A DNA stretch of 64,000 nt from Alentia gelatinosa. Lineage: Eukaryota; Annelida; Polychaeta; Phyllodocida; Polynoidae. The notes beneath the pieces are model-generated. The model ran no database searches. It was given only the letters and a program-made list of their open reading frames with translations, and was not told where the DNA came from. The stretch covers positions 95,866,704 to 95,930,703 of the forward strand of contig OX465582.1 in assembly GCA_950022655.1 (NCBI GenBank), written 5' to 3'. The position numbers and the translations under genes were made by a program. Shown here piece by piece: positions 22,683 to 33,955 of this stretch (positions within the stretch are counted from its first letter, which is position 1; every line of letters begins with the position of its first letter).

Positions 22683-23047
22683 ATTATGCCATGGTTACGA
22701 TAGCATGTGGCGTGAGACACATTTACCTGAACCATTATTCTTGCATTAGCTTCATGCTGATAAGATCCCTCTACCCATCGCCTCGTATCGATGACATATT
22801 CTAATAATCATAACAATTTCTTATTTTTGTTATTTAGAATCAGAGTCTCTCAGCAGTTGCCGAGTTTTTCAGACACATCTACAGATCAATTTATGGAATG
22901 TTTGTAAGTCAGATTACACATCGAAATCAAAGAGATTTAAAAAATACCCAACTGGGTTTAAAGGTGATGATACAGGGTTTGGTAGATGAGATGATATATG
23001 GTACTACTTTATATATATCTGTCATCTAAGCCAATAGTTCTGGAATA
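22683..23047. other. No gene recognised
   Basis: Unassigned sequence between a fold-back element and a LINE fragment. Confidence 0.25.
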
Positions 23048-23770
23048 CTAGAGATATAGAGTGATCAATTTTTGGAACACATCCTTGTCACTGGCGTATT
23101 GTATTGACGGAGGTAGTCTGCTCAAGTCCCGAACACCTCTATAGTAGGGTGAGTTCATTACTAGGGAACTTTTCGTTGCTTCGATACAGAAATTGATTTT
23201 TCTCCCAGATCGTGTTCTTCTCTCAGAGGTACCTACCCATGATTCATTGTACCTGTTACGGAACATGATACCTAGTAATTATATCGAACTTCCTGACCAT
23301 GCTGTACAAGTCACAGAACGAGATGGTAATTTACGGTTTGTACGGACCGAGGCATCAAGTTAAGCATGGTTGGACGTTATATATTTACTATATACCCAAA
23401 TTTTTTTTTAAATCATTAATTTAATTTTTAACAACAGATAATGTTTATAAATGTGTTTGGCAAGGTAGTCCGTATTTTAGTGTACGGACCAGTGGTCCGT
23501 ACAGTATGTTTACGTTATATGGCGAAACGGTGCGTATTTAGAGTATATACGGTATGGGTATATAGTAACTGTTAATTTCGCCGTTTACAGCGTGGGTCTA
23601 CTTTACAGACCTCAAATAAATTTTTGATACTCATAAGTCTGGTGTTTTTATATGTGGTAATCCTTAATGCTCTATTATACAATTTCGATAGCAGTTCTTG
23701 GTCACCCTTTCTGTAGCTTTCAAAGATAAAAGAACAATATTCGAACAATATGAAATGGTATGATGGTGTC
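23048..23770 (-). mobile_element. Degraded LINE: reverse transcriptase C-terminal part
   Basis: On the minus strand, 23770-23620 reads PSYHFILFEYCSFIFESYRK, then QELLSKLYNRALRITTYKN. This is the 'LFDYCS..W ... KLQNRALRIIT' segment that follows the RT catalytic core in CR1/Jockey-like LINEs. After an unrelated stretch (about 23280-23600), 23266-23048 gives SERRTRSGRKINF, then YYRGVRDLSRLPPSIQYA and FQKLITLYL before a stop, matching the usual C-terminus. The two parts flank an insertion containing TACGGACC palindromes. The element is dead. Confidence 0.65.
23280..23600. mobile_element. Insertion interrupting the LINE remnant
   Basis: Sits between two adjoining parts of one LINE frame. It contains GTACGGACCGAGG, GTACGGACCAGTGGTCCGTAC-type inverted phrases, and TATATTTACTATATACCC opposite GGGTATATAGTAACTG, suggesting a small TIR or fold-back element. 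Exact ends are not resolved. Confidence 0.45.
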
Positions 23771-24106
23771 GGCTGGTCTAGTTGACATCAACCTTTCTGC
23801 TTTGGAACAGAGATCTCACGTTTCCATGTTTTCCATGTTTTCCACTTTTTGAGCCTCATTTACGCCATTAAAAGAGCGGTTTGAAGATTCTCAAAGACCC
23901 CATGGCTGACAATGACACGTTTTCCATGTTTTCTCGGTCTCTCTGAGCAGCAAATTCTATGTAGAAAAAATATATACCTTTTTGTATTGTCCCTAACGGG
24001 CATCCCTGTATCATAGATGTTTACAATAAATGAAAAACACCATTAACCAGAGCAAATACTGTGTATGTAACTCAAGTAATGTGTATCGAACGTCTATGTT
24101 GAATAA

Positions 24107-24128
24107 CTTCCGGCACACTGACGTCATG
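24107..24128 (+). promoter_or_regulatory. ETS-like and CRE sites at a possible start codon
   Basis: CTTCCGG (24107-24113) and the perfect CRE palindrome TGACGTCA (24119-24126) overlap the ATG of the short frame that follows. Both motifs are common at animal core promoters and 5' UTRs of broadly expressed genes. The nearby sequence is otherwise AT-rich. Confidence 0.3.
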
Positions 24129-24238
24129 GCAGCGTCCGCTGGAGATAAATTGTTACACTATTTGTTGGATGGAGAAGCTGGGCCTCCGGGATTGAAAAGG
24201 TTAAAAAAAAACAAGCATTCTCTTGAGAATGTAATCAT
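24126..24238 (+). CDS. Possible first coding exon, unknown protein
   Basis: An ATG directly after the CRE opens a frame beginning MAASAGDKLLHYLLDGEAG and continuing with a Pro-Gly and Lys/Arg-rich stretch (PPGLKRLKKNKHSLENV). After 113 coding bases it meets GTAAGA at 24239, a strong 5' splice-site match. Without splicing it stops at once (TAA, 24240-24242). The leucine-rich amphipathic start looks more protein-like than other short frames nearby. I do not recognise the family and saw no downstream exon, so function is not assigned. Chance remains a real alternative. Confidence 0.27.
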
Positions 24239-24242
24239 GTAA

Positions 24243-26780
24243 GACACACTGCCATTGAATGAGATTTGATGGGCAGCCAATGAGATCATCTCTTACGTAC
24301 GCAGTGTGGAAAAGGCTTTGCATTGGAGATTGAAACTTGATGGTGAAATCCACATTACGCTATAAGCGTTGTGTGCCCAAATTGGATTTCAAATTACTCT
24401 ATACGGCTTAAACACGGTAAATATCGTTATGATTCTCAGATATAACCCAGTCTGTACATATCCTGCTGCTGACCATAATATCATTTTTCCTTTCATATGG
24501 GAAGACATTTTATCTTGTACGATCATTTTTACATTACATCAAAAAAGGCAAAACTTGACGCCTTCTCAAAACCCAAATTAACGATTGTTCAGTTATAACC
24601 TTGTAAGACCGTCCTCCATAAAGACCTATTACTTTAGCTAATGATAATGCAATAACGACCACAATAAGATCAATTTCTTTATATCGTTCGTAGATCTAAA
24701 AACGCCTCCCTGGACCTCGTATCATCTGGGCTGCACCTTACTTGTATTGCTTTAAACCTTGATGGTGAAATAAGCTAATTAATCAAACGCAAGGCAGAAC
24801 TGGACGCTGAGATCTATTGACAACTTAGAGATATCAAGTATCAGGTACACATTTGCCATTTAAGCCAGAAGAGAAATTAGCCGTTCGAGTTGTGGGGCAG
24901 ATGGTGGTCAGAGTTTATTGTAGAGTGGCCCTAGTCCCTGCATCGCTCCGCCCTCCCCACCCATCCTCTCCTAGATACAAGGCCAGTCACACCGCAACAT
25001 ACTTTATCGGAATTTTGTTTACTCATGAATGTCCATAATCTAAGACTTGAGCAAGTCTAGGTCTGTTGCAACACCTGACACCGAGAACGGATGATGATGC
25101 ACCTATTTATGGTGCGCCGCTCTGGACTTTGTCATTTCGTCCATATTCCGCCCACGAATCAGTGTGTAACTCATTCTATGCAAGGGAATCATATATAGAT
25201 ATATCAACTATCATTTCATCCTAAAAATTGCTTTTTTTCAGGGAATGACTTTCAAGAAATCACGAATCATTTAGTGAAAGTAATTCTTTGAAAAGAATAA
25301 TTTTGGAAAAGTCATTTCGTGAAAAAAAAAGAAATTGTGAAAGTAATTTTGTGGACAAGTCATTTCATGGACAAACTCATTTGTGAAAGTCAGTTCGTGG
25401 ACAAAGTTATTTGTGAAAGTCATTTCGTGGAAAGAAGTCATTTTGTATGACAAAATGAAAGTATGTATATGTATATGTGATTCATTGGCACGGAATGATT
25501 TATATACCACGGAATATAGACGAAATGGGAATGTCCAAGTGGGAAAGTAAAACTGAAACTGCGAAGGCCAAGAACTGAATGTTATAAAAAGATCGCCCCT
25601 ATACTCCGGGATCCAATTATGGAATTGCCTCCCACAGGAATATCAAATTATAACCTCCCGAGACGGTTTTAAAAAATTGATGAAGAAACCGATCTTTACT
25701 TATCGTGTGGAAACCTAATCAGTTAGAGTACCTGTAAATGTATATGAGCCAAAATAATGTAGGCCAAAGTTCGATAGGCCGGGCCTCCTGCGACCATCTC
25801 CTTAATGTAAACACTATAACGTCACCAGAACCAGAACCTCTAGTTGTCCTTAATTATATTTATCACCTGTGTAGACTGTAACCATCCCTGAATATCCCTT
25901 AACCCTTTAACTGTAGCATGAAGCCTCCAGGTATTCTCCTGGCTATGGCAGAAAGATGCCTCCAGGCATGCATAGAGGCATCATTGATACCTGCATTCAA
26001 ACTTCAATAGATAAAAAGATAATTGTTTGAATTGAAAGAAATCTTGACAAAGTATAAGAGCAATATCAACCTTTAATTTGGTATAACAAAATATCATCAG
26101 TTACCAAGGTGAATTACTCAAATCAGTAAGCAGGAATTCCGCTACAAAGAAGTTTGGTCGTACATTTTCAGGAATATTCCTATTTGGAGCAACCGAAACT
26201 GCCCGAAATTTCACGAAATTTCTCGAGGCCCGTCCACTGTCAGCTTTCAAAATGAGGCTGAATGTGTGATGTCATTCATCGGATACTCTCGTGGGGGGCG
26301 GGTGTTCCCTGGTTCCCGAAACCACCATATTTAACGAAGCAAACTGCAGGTTAATTGTTCGTTAAAAGTGCAAATAAAAATCAGATTCGTGTTCTCCATC
26401 ATCCGATTAGTCTACCCAGTGACATAAATGATTTAAATATTGAGATTATATATTCTCCTCGGTGAGTTAAACTCGAGCTTTAAGAATCACCTGATGCTAT
26501 TCCAAAACATAATTATACTTCAATTTATTCATGTTTAACTTATAAGGATTTTAGAACCATGTTTGCAGGGACAGAATCCCAAATGATTCTGCACTATCTT
26601 ATGCCTTTTTTTCTTTTTTTTAATTCATACAGGAGATATTCACTAGGATTTGTTAATAATCCTATTTTCAGTAGGCTCAAGGACCAGAGTGTAATAGATT
26701 CATTTATTAAAAAAATACATATGAGCAAAAGTAAAGGATATGGGATCAATGATTGGTAGCTCCTTTATTTGCTTGCACAG
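24243..26780. other. No gene recognised; short tandem repeat at 25255-25445
   Basis: Most of this stretch shows nothing. At 25255-25445 a 20-24 bp unit (GAAAGTCATTTCGTGGACAA and variants) is repeated about eight times. At 25900-25990 TGCCTCCAGGCATGCATAGA forms an imperfect palindrome related to 31895-31950 (GATACCTCTAGGCACTCC). Short frames at 24369, 24853 and 26559 have no support. Confidence 0.35.
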
Positions 26781-26782
26781 GA

Positions 26783-27150
26783 TATATACTTCGCCTAGAG
26801 GTTAGAGTGGTCACATGCACACTTCCAGCATAATGTATGAAAGCTATCCCTTCACTACCTGCATGCTATTCACTGTGATAGTGAGAACAGAGCAGGGAGC
26901 CAGTGTATTAGGGTCTAAGAGGCATACCCAGCAGACCATGTCCAATCATTCAAGACCCAAATAACTCAAGACCATCTGGTGCTTGATATGTTCCTAGACT
27001 CAGGCAGTTGCAGGAATGGCAAGTTGACTCGGTGCAAGTGGGTTACAAATAACTATCCTTAGACTGAATGTAACCCAAAACTTGATATTCATTTATAATT
27101 GCACGCTTATTCATCAATGATGAACATACTATTTGCTCCTAGTTCCTACC
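26783..27150. repeat. Dispersed repeat N, copy 2
   Basis: Matches 8895-9265: ATCCCTTCACTACCTGCATG, CACTGTGATAGTGAGAACAG, GACTCAGGCAGTTGCAGGAA, TCATCAATGATGAACAT. Same orientation, roughly 80-85% similar by eye. No coding potential. Confidence 0.65.
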
Positions 27151-27820
27151 AGGGTAAAAGAATCAATATAAGCTCGGACGAAGAATTTAATGTTAAGCCA
27201 TTGCGGGAGACTACAGGGAACGAACGGTGGCCACACCAAACCCAGAAGAAATAGTAGTCACCAGGAATACTATCTACAATACTTTATAATTGACATTCAT
27301 GTCTCTAATAAGATACTCCTGACTAATCCCTTATTCCAGCTGGGTTATTAGGGCTCGTTAGAGTGATATCGGTAATATACTTACAGCTAATGGAGGATAC
27401 ATTCACCTAATGCGGATGGTGCATTATGGACATTACGCCCTTCAGGGAAATGTCGTTTACATTATCCAAAAAGCAGCTTAATCTCTTACCGAGGAGAATA
27501 GGTTGGCATCTATCCCACTTTCTATCAGACCACGCAGATTCAGTAGCTCCTACACTGCCACTCTATGTGATGAACGGTAGTGAGACCTTTTTTTAACATC
27601 AATGATACTCCCATTAATTTTCGACACAGCGCACATGATATGTTGTTAAAATGACGATATGTGACAATTGATAACCAAAGCCAGCTTTGGCCTAGAAGCC
27701 TGACCAATGTGCTCTCACATATTAGGCCAGGTAACTACCACCATTTTTCTGGTGCGTTGCGGAATTGCATTCAGCTGGCAAAAATCTGTTAGTTTTGTAG
27801 AGAATTATTCCAATAAGCTA
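27151..27820. other. No gene recognised
   Basis: Unassigned. AATGTTAAGCC near 27190 echoes the family C phrase without the rest of the module. Confidence 0.25.
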
Positions 27821-27829
27821 CCTTTGGTC

Positions 27830-28215
27830 CAGAGGAGGTGTGAAGCGCAGCGCCCCCTATAGCGACCCGACTCATATATGCGATCGCGGCAGGGTTCAAG
27901 GCACCACTTTCAATCCTGCCAGCATTGGGAAGGAGCTCTTGATAATGGACTGTGTGTGGTCAGCAAGCCCTAGCCTATGAGAAATAAGGCTGTATTCCAC
28001 AACACCAAACAGCCATAAAACGTGGAGCTCTATTGTGGTTTGGAGTACATTAGATGTCACTCTATCAATATATGAAAAGATCTTTGATAGAGCTCAAATA
28101 GATTGTATGTAGTAGCTGTTACTAGTTAGCCTATTTTTGCATAGGAATCTACATAGAGCTGTCATTTGAGTACATGCCAAAACCATAGGGGGCGCTGCGC
28201 TTCACACCTCCTCTG
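27830..28215. mobile_element. Intact TIR element with 9-bp target duplication (MULE-like MITE)
   Basis: Inverted ends of about 33 bp, starting CAGAGGAGGTGTGAAGCGCA, differ at one position between the two sides. The 9-mer CCTTTGGTC stands immediately outside both ends (27821-27829 and 28216-28224). Nine-base duplications are characteristic of Mutator-like elements. The 386-bp element has no transposase. A broken copy of the same end lies at 59523. Confidence 0.85.
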
Positions 28216-28224
28216 CCTTTGGTC

Positions 28225-28447
28225 TTTAGCAACGTTGTTAATACTTTATTTGGAATTGTCATTTATTGTAAAGAAGTGTAAAAAAAGTTATTTGGGGAAT
28301 CTCGTGATGGAGACAGGTTGTGCTGGCTCTTCCTTCTGCTGCAATTGACGGGGGAACGACGCAAGTTCAAGGTCGATCACACATTACTCTTGTTGAGCGT
28401 TACCTGTCGCATTGTTCATAGGGCAGGAAACCAATCTAAACTAGCCT
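28225..28447. other. No gene recognised
   Basis: Short overlapping frames with no motif. I see no repeat here. Confidence 0.25.
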
Positions 28448-28668
28448 GGGGTCCGTTTAATACTCTAGGTCGTACAGGAAGCCCCTTTTTTATAACTCCT
28501 TCAAGGGTTATCGTTTCATGATCTTTAAGTTCGTTCGCAAAGACAGTCTTAGCCATCCATAAGGTCGTCCATGAGTGTTGAATAAAGTTGACCCACATCG
28601 TACCTGGGTCTGTATGGCATAAAGAAAAGGGTCTACATGCACGATCCTAGATTATTAAACAGGCCCCT
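28448..28668. mobile_element. Family X MITE, copy 1
   Basis: Starts GGGGTCCGTTTAATACTCTA and ends GATTATTAAACAGGCCCC, about 40 bp imperfectly inverted (continuing with GTACAGGAAG / TACATGCACG). The interior has AATAAAGTTGACCCACATCG and AAGGTCGTCCATGAGTGTTG. Other copies lie at 49895, 54022 and 57143. Confidence 0.75.
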
Positions 28669-28849
28669 GGATAGCAGAGTGGGACACATATATACAGACA
28701 TAAATAGGAGGGTGACAGCGATGAGTATGCCATAGCAGGACTATGTGCAGAAATGATCCCCACTCAGATCTTTAAAATGAGGTGAAGAACCAGTATCAGA
28801 AATAATAGACAATAAACGTACACTTAAGAGTTCACCCTCCGTTTCCAGC
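28669..28849. other. No feature recognised
   Basis: Short unassigned spacer between family X and family G elements. Confidence 0.2.
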
Positions 28850-29290
28850 AAAGTGTCCCCTTAAGCGGGGATTTGATGGATATGTTATCAATGAGTATAC
28901 AGGTAGAACTATGGTATAAATAGAAAATAATCGATGGTTTTGTGGACAGGCGGCCGTAAACCATGAGAGGTTGACGCGTAGTAATACACGAGCGCTAGCC
29001 TCGAGTGGTTTACAGAGCCGCCTATCCACATAACCATCGTTTGTTGTATTTATAATCAATCTTTTCGAATAATATAAACCCAGTAATTTCCATATCAAAG
29101 GGTATAACAATAGGGACTATTTCTTTGCTCTATAGCAAAAAGGGACTATTTTCCCCGTATACCATGGTTTTGAGGCCATATACCACAGTTGTGAATCCGT
29201 ATACCACAGTTATGGTATCTCACAGGTTTTGTATAATGGGTCGTGGTTTACTGAGTCCCCATACATTTCCAATGGGGTCTTTGTATACGA
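28850..29290. mobile_element. Family G fold-back, copy 3 (inverted)
   Basis: The palindrome (28917-29060) has arms ATCGATGGTTTTGTGGACAG / CTATCCACATAACCATCGTT and core GACGCGTAGTAATACACGAG..GCTAGCCTCGAGTGG. The G module (29074-29290) follows, with GTCCCTATTGTTATACCCT in reverse. A CTTAAG unit lies at the left edge (CCCCTTAAGCGGGG). Confidence 0.75.
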
Positions 29291-30023
29291 TGGATAATAA
29301 AGACAACGATATAACCCACCCAATAGACAGCCCACAGATTCCTACCGTATGCCTACAGGGGCCTACATAGGCCGTTGTCTAATCATCTAGACACCAGTCG
29401 ACCTGGCTTACACACACAATAAACACCCAATCAAGATAGTCTAGAATAGTCTCCTCACACCGTCACATAAGATTTGATTAGGTGTCCCTCCATTCTGTAC
29501 TGAAATAACTATCCTCTTAAGCAGGGTGACTCCTTAAGAAGGGCTAAGATAAACCCAGTAATTTCCATATCAAAGGGTATAACAATAGGGACTATTTCTT
29601 TGCTCTATAGCAAAAAGGGAATATTTTCCCCGTATACCATGGTTTTGAGGCCATATACCACAGTTGTGAATCCGTATTCCACAGTTATGGTATCTCACAG
29701 GTTTTGTATAATGGGTCGTGGTTTACTGAGTCCCCATACATTTCCAATGGGGTCTTTGTATACGATGGATAATAAAGACAATGATATAACCCACCCAAAA
29801 GACAGCCCACAGATTCCTACCGTACGCCTACAGGGGCCTACATAGGCCGTTGTCTAATCATCTAGACACCAGTCGACCTGCCTCACACACACAATAAACA
29901 CCCAATCAAGATAGTCTAGAATAGTCTCCTCACACCGTCACATAAGATTTGATTAGTTGTCCCTCCATTCTGTCCTGAAATAACTATCCTCTTAAGCAGG
30001 GTGTCTCCTTAAGAAGGGCTAAG
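29074..30023. repeat. 475-bp tandem duplication
   Basis: The block starting ATAAACCCAGTAATTTCC at 29074 starts again at 29549, and the third junction (AAGATAAACT) is at 30024, giving a period of 475. The two copies differ at only a few positions (for example TATACCACAG versus TATTCCACAG near 29200/29675). Each unit holds the G module plus GATTCCTACCGTA..GCCTACAGGGGCC and CTTAAGCAGGGTG ends. The short frames repeated in each copy are not genes. Confidence 0.9.
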
Positions 30024-30036
30024 ATAAACTCTTAAT

Positions 30037-30393
30037 CACTGCAAGAAAAAAACCATTTTACATATGAATGCACCCGGCGTATATAAGTATGACTTTTGCA
30101 TATACAAGGTCGTCCTCTTCCCCGTGTATATACGCCTCATCTGTAGGCGGATATAAGCGTCCAGTGAAGATGGCTCCCCACTGAGGACACCTATACTTCT
30201 ACCAACACAAATGGGCGGGAGGCAGCTGGGGGAGAGGATATTTCCTCTCATATACGCCGGGTGTGAAATACAGGCAAGACGCGTCCGTATATAAACCCTA
30301 GGCGTATATATATGAAAACAAGTCAATATTCAGTCAATACATGCACTTCCACGATGGCGTATATATGAATAAAATGGTGGTTTCCATGCAGTG
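30037..30393. mobile_element. MITE A copy 4, complete
   Basis: Ends CACTGCAAGAAAAAAACCAT (30037) and TGGTGGTTTCCATGCAGTG (30393), with AAT outside each end. The interior matches copy 2 closely, including TTTCCTCTCATATACGCCGG and CAATACATGCACTTCC. Confidence 0.85.
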
Positions 30394-31984
30394 AATGTAG
30401 GCAGAATCTTCCGTTCCGAACAATTTGTCCCCTTAAGCGGAGTGTCACAGAAGCGAGGTTTTACTGTACATTTATATATGTAAGTAGCCTCTGCCATTAC
30501 ATTTCATTACCACAATCAGTAATATTAGTGAATGTACCCTATACTCTTTCCTCTGAAATAAACTAACGCAAATCTCATAGATAATACATGTACATTCAGG
30601 CACTCAACGATGAACCAATGTCCTTTCGAGTGGGCTCCCTTTCTTCTTGTTTGAAAAACACAACTTAGCTACACTCATTGTGTAAAGTTCTAGGTTTTGC
30701 GCATTGACAAAGCACACACATATGTCTGAGATTGGGAGCATGCTACCTGCTGGAGCTACCCAATGGCCATACAGTGGAGGCACTCAGACACACTATTCAA
30801 CAGTCTCCGCGATTGTCTTTGGCGTTTCCGTGGGCAGAGGCTGCTGAGCTTTCGTCGGTAATAAACTAAAAGCTCGTTGGCTGGCGCAGTGGACGGGTTG
30901 GCGACGGGGACAGCCACGTACAACGCTCAGCGAGTGTGTAGGACGATCCATTATTAATACGGCACGCAAAGTGGAAACTTGTGTAGGAGTGGGAATCAGT
31001 TAGACGTTAGAGAAAGCAAGATCTATTATTTCTTTAAAAGGATATCCTACATTTTAGAGTGGCACCACCTAGTGATTTTTAAATATTTTTAATTACCAGT
31101 CAAAAGTGGTTCCTTCTGCTTGATTTTAATAACAAATGTGTAAATTTCGCGGTTTGTCCAGTTTATCCAATCCTGATAGGTAGAATAGGGCAATTTGCAT
31201 TTGCTTGATTTACATAGAAGATGTACCAAAAAATATGGTTTTCTTTAATTCCTTAAAAAAGCAAGGATGGTGATCTATGTATTTCGATATTTATATGTGT
31301 AGTACTATACATCTACTTTATTCTGTGGAATTTTGATGGGTTTTACCATGTGAGAAACAACTCTTTAGAATATCTATATGTTCTATTATGATACTATCAT
31401 TATATATACTCTGAAAAAAAAAACTAGCACGGTGACCCCCTATTTTTAAGGTAGAAATAAATTCTACAATACTTCCAGATGATGATATCAAATTTTCAGG
31501 AAAATGAGAAGGGTTTTAATTTTCAAGGCAAATTGTCCGGTATGCCTTTAGAATATTAAAAAAAAACACAAAAAGCAAAAAAGGTAAGAAAAAGAAAAGG
31601 AAGACAATGTTACAGAGAACCAAGGAAGTGACTTGTGAAACATGAGAAGTGAAATAAAGGAATTGCTTACAAAATTTAAAACAAAAGAAAAGAAAAATGC
31701 CGTGAGCTGCGGGTTTGGCATCCGCCACCATCGACCTTAGTTCAGGGATGCCGGTTTTCAATGTTCCCTTTGTATTTTATTTTGAGAATTAAAGAAATCC
31801 TCGTGCAATATTGATATACCAATTGAATTTCCCTTGAGCCTTCTTCATATTTCACCCCCTTCTATCTTTCCCCATAAACTTAACCCTTTCCTTACCAATG
31901 ATACCTCTAGGCACTCCTGTGGCCAGTGCAAATGATGCCTCAAGGGTTAAAATTGGGAAGTCGTATCCAACACCCATTGAATAT
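30394..31984. other. No gene recognised
   Basis: A relic CTTAAGCGGAGTGT unit lies at about 30430-30445. The rest, including an 81-codon minus frame at 31516-31761 in A-rich sequence, has no exon or family resemblance. Near 31895-31950 GATACCTCTAGGCACTCC recalls the small palindrome at 25900. Confidence 0.3.
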
Positions 31985-32215
31985 TTAGAAATAAATACTC
32001 AATAGGGGATTATGTCATAAAGGATAGCCCGTTAGTCAGTGTAAAGGGTGAGATAAATTCAGAAACCTATTCAAGTTTTGGGTCAGAGCTCAATCCCATC
32101 TCGTTTGAATCGCTATGTAATTCACATGTCTTTGCTTTGTGAATTACTACGCGATTCAAACTCGGTGGTATACAAGCTCTGATCCCAGACTTCCATAGGC
32201 GTCCTCTATAGTAAT
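31985..32215. mobile_element. Family D fold-back, copy 2
   Basis: A truncated module (AATACTCAATAGGGGATTAT ... AAAGGGTGAGATAAATTC) is followed by a palindrome with arms TTCAAGTTTTGGGTCAGAGC / GCTCTGATCCCAGACTTCC and core GTAATTCACATGTCTTTGCT / TTACTACGCGATTC. Confidence 0.7.
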
Positions 32216-32665
32216 GCATATGTGATGCATAAAACTTGTACTGCAATAAATATATTTCAATGTTTTTTTCTTACCCCAACTGCATATGATACAATCCAGT
32301 GGAAGATCTGTCAAGTAAGACAGAACTGGTCGTAATAAACAAAAAAAAACAAAAAAAAACCTGCTTTCTACACATGGGAAAACCACTGAGAGACAACATG
32401 GATCAAGTTTAGGGCTTGACGAAAATATAAAGGCGTTGAGCAATGATTCCCGTCTCAATTATACAAATGTGTTGCACTATGCTTATCGATAATCACAATC
32501 TCCTTCGCCCTGTCATGACCCTGGCTGTCACTAGAGCATGAGACACCATCACCCTATCAAGGCCATCCCTCCCTCACAGATCCAATTCCATCATGGTATC
32601 AGCCCGATCCCTGAGAATAATCTGATATAAGACCATAGTGACATTATCGAAAGATATATCATAGT
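32216..32665. repeat. Repeat O, inverted relative to 39400-39780
   Basis: CTTATCGATAATCACAATCT, CATGACCCTGGCTGTCACTA, GAGACACCATCACCC and CCCGATCCCTGAGAATAATC all recur as reverse complements at 39410-39610. Together with the adjoining D element this gives an inverted pair of roughly 600-680 bp. A frame open in both copies (about 100 and 89 codons) has no recognisable domain and both copies carry differences throughout. Confidence 0.7.
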
Positions 32666-32914
32666 TCTGGGTCCTACCCTGATATGGCCCTACCCGTCTC
32701 TCTCGGGGCAGAAGGATAGCTTAAGTACACCTTGCTTGTATGTATACTTTAGGCCAGAAAATGCTGGGGTATGTTACATAAATTTTGAACGATCATATAA
32801 GAGTTCGTAGATTTGATTGTCCTAGGGCTGATATCGTTAAGTTTTTTGGTCGTACAGCAATGACTTTCATACGATACGATTAAATGGAAGGCCTCAAAAT
32901 CATTACATAAATAT
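32666..32914. other. No gene recognised
   Basis: Unassigned. No exon or repeat signals. Confidence 0.2.
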
Positions 32915-33050
32915 TGACCGAGTTAGACTTGTCAATATCTATGCCACTCTGGTCAGGTCTGCTCCTCACTACACTCGGCTACGCCTCGTGTAGTAATACG
33001 CGACCTTCCCGTCGTGGCATAAACATTGTCAAGTCTAACTCTCGTTCGGT
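32915..33050. repeat. Long palindrome P9
   Basis: Arms GACCGAGTTAGACTTGTCAA..TATGCCAC / GTGGCATAAACATTGTCAAG..TCTAACTC. The centre is ACTACACTCGGCTACGCCTC followed by GTGTAGTAATACGCGACC. The centre closely resembles that of families D and G although the arms are unrelated. Confidence 0.8.
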
Positions 33051-33139
33051 TTCTACTAAGTCTCCCTCATCTCTCCTAGCAGGCAACACCCCCTGGGGTG
33101 TTGTGGGTGAATCAAATTAATAAGAGCAGCATTATCTAT

Positions 33140-33295
33140 CAATTCAAACCAGCGGAAATATGTCTGTTATGGACTCAAATACAAACTGGAAGTGTTGGAG
33201 GAAGATATCTGAAATATCTAGTCAGATTCATATATGTTTATGAATAATGAAATAATTTCCGAAAATTACTACCATATAGCAGCAGTTACAACAAT
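33140..33295. repeat. Dispersed repeat N-related fragment
   Basis: ACTCAAATACAAACTGGAAG..GATATCTGAAATATCTAGTC and TATGAATAATGAAATAATTT resemble 8673-8795. Diverged, short, no frame. Confidence 0.4.
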
Positions 33296-33477
33296 TACAA
33301 ACCCTCTCTCAAGTCTTCTCCAAAGTGTCTTTCAGGCCAATTTTGTTCTCGGGTTCCCTCGAACGAGACTATGACCGAGGATTTCTCTCCCTATTGATGA
33401 TAAGGGTAATAAAACGCGATTGACGAGCTCTCGACCCTTCCCGTCTATATGTACACTTCGTAATAACCCACCCCTAT

Positions 33478-33955
33478 CCCGGCGTTTACACTAGACGACC
33501 AAAACTTGGCGACTGTAGAAAGTCTAGCTTACAGTCGTCAGGTGGTGCTCGATTACGTAATATCAGCCGAATCATCACCAACCGAAGATCTACCTCAAAG
33601 ATTTACACTTTTTTGTGTGTACCGTTTTCTAGCCATTGACAGCAGAAAGTCATCAAGTGGTGCAAAATTCAAGAATCACTGCCAATAATCGTTTAGTGTA
33701 AGCGACGGGAAAGGCCCCAGCTGTGGCAAGAGTGTAACCCGGCTTTTACACTAGACAACTATAGGTGGCAATTCTTGAATTTTGCACCATCTGACGATTT
33801 TCAGCTGTCAATGGCTAGAGAAGGGTACATAGAAAAAGTGTAAACACTTGAGGAAATTCATTATTGCGGCTGATATTAAGTAGTCAAACACCACCTGATG
33901 ATTATTGGCTAGATGATCTACAGTTGTCGCATTTTAGTCATTTTGTGTAAATGCC
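33478..33955. mobile_element. Large fold-back element, arms about 220 bp
   Basis: 33478-33700 (from CCCGGCGTTTACACTAGACG through GTGGTGCAAAATTCAAGAAT) is repeated inverted at 33735-33955. The spacer is about 35 bp. Landmarks on both arms are TAATATCAGCCG, CTAGCCATTGACAGC and CACCACCTGA/TCAGGTGGTG. The right arm's outer end is amplified into the following tandem array. Confidence 0.75.

Noticed and set aside
29125..29845. Two nearly identical 81-codon frames
   Set aside because: They are the same non-coding module in the two halves of the 475-bp tandem duplication.
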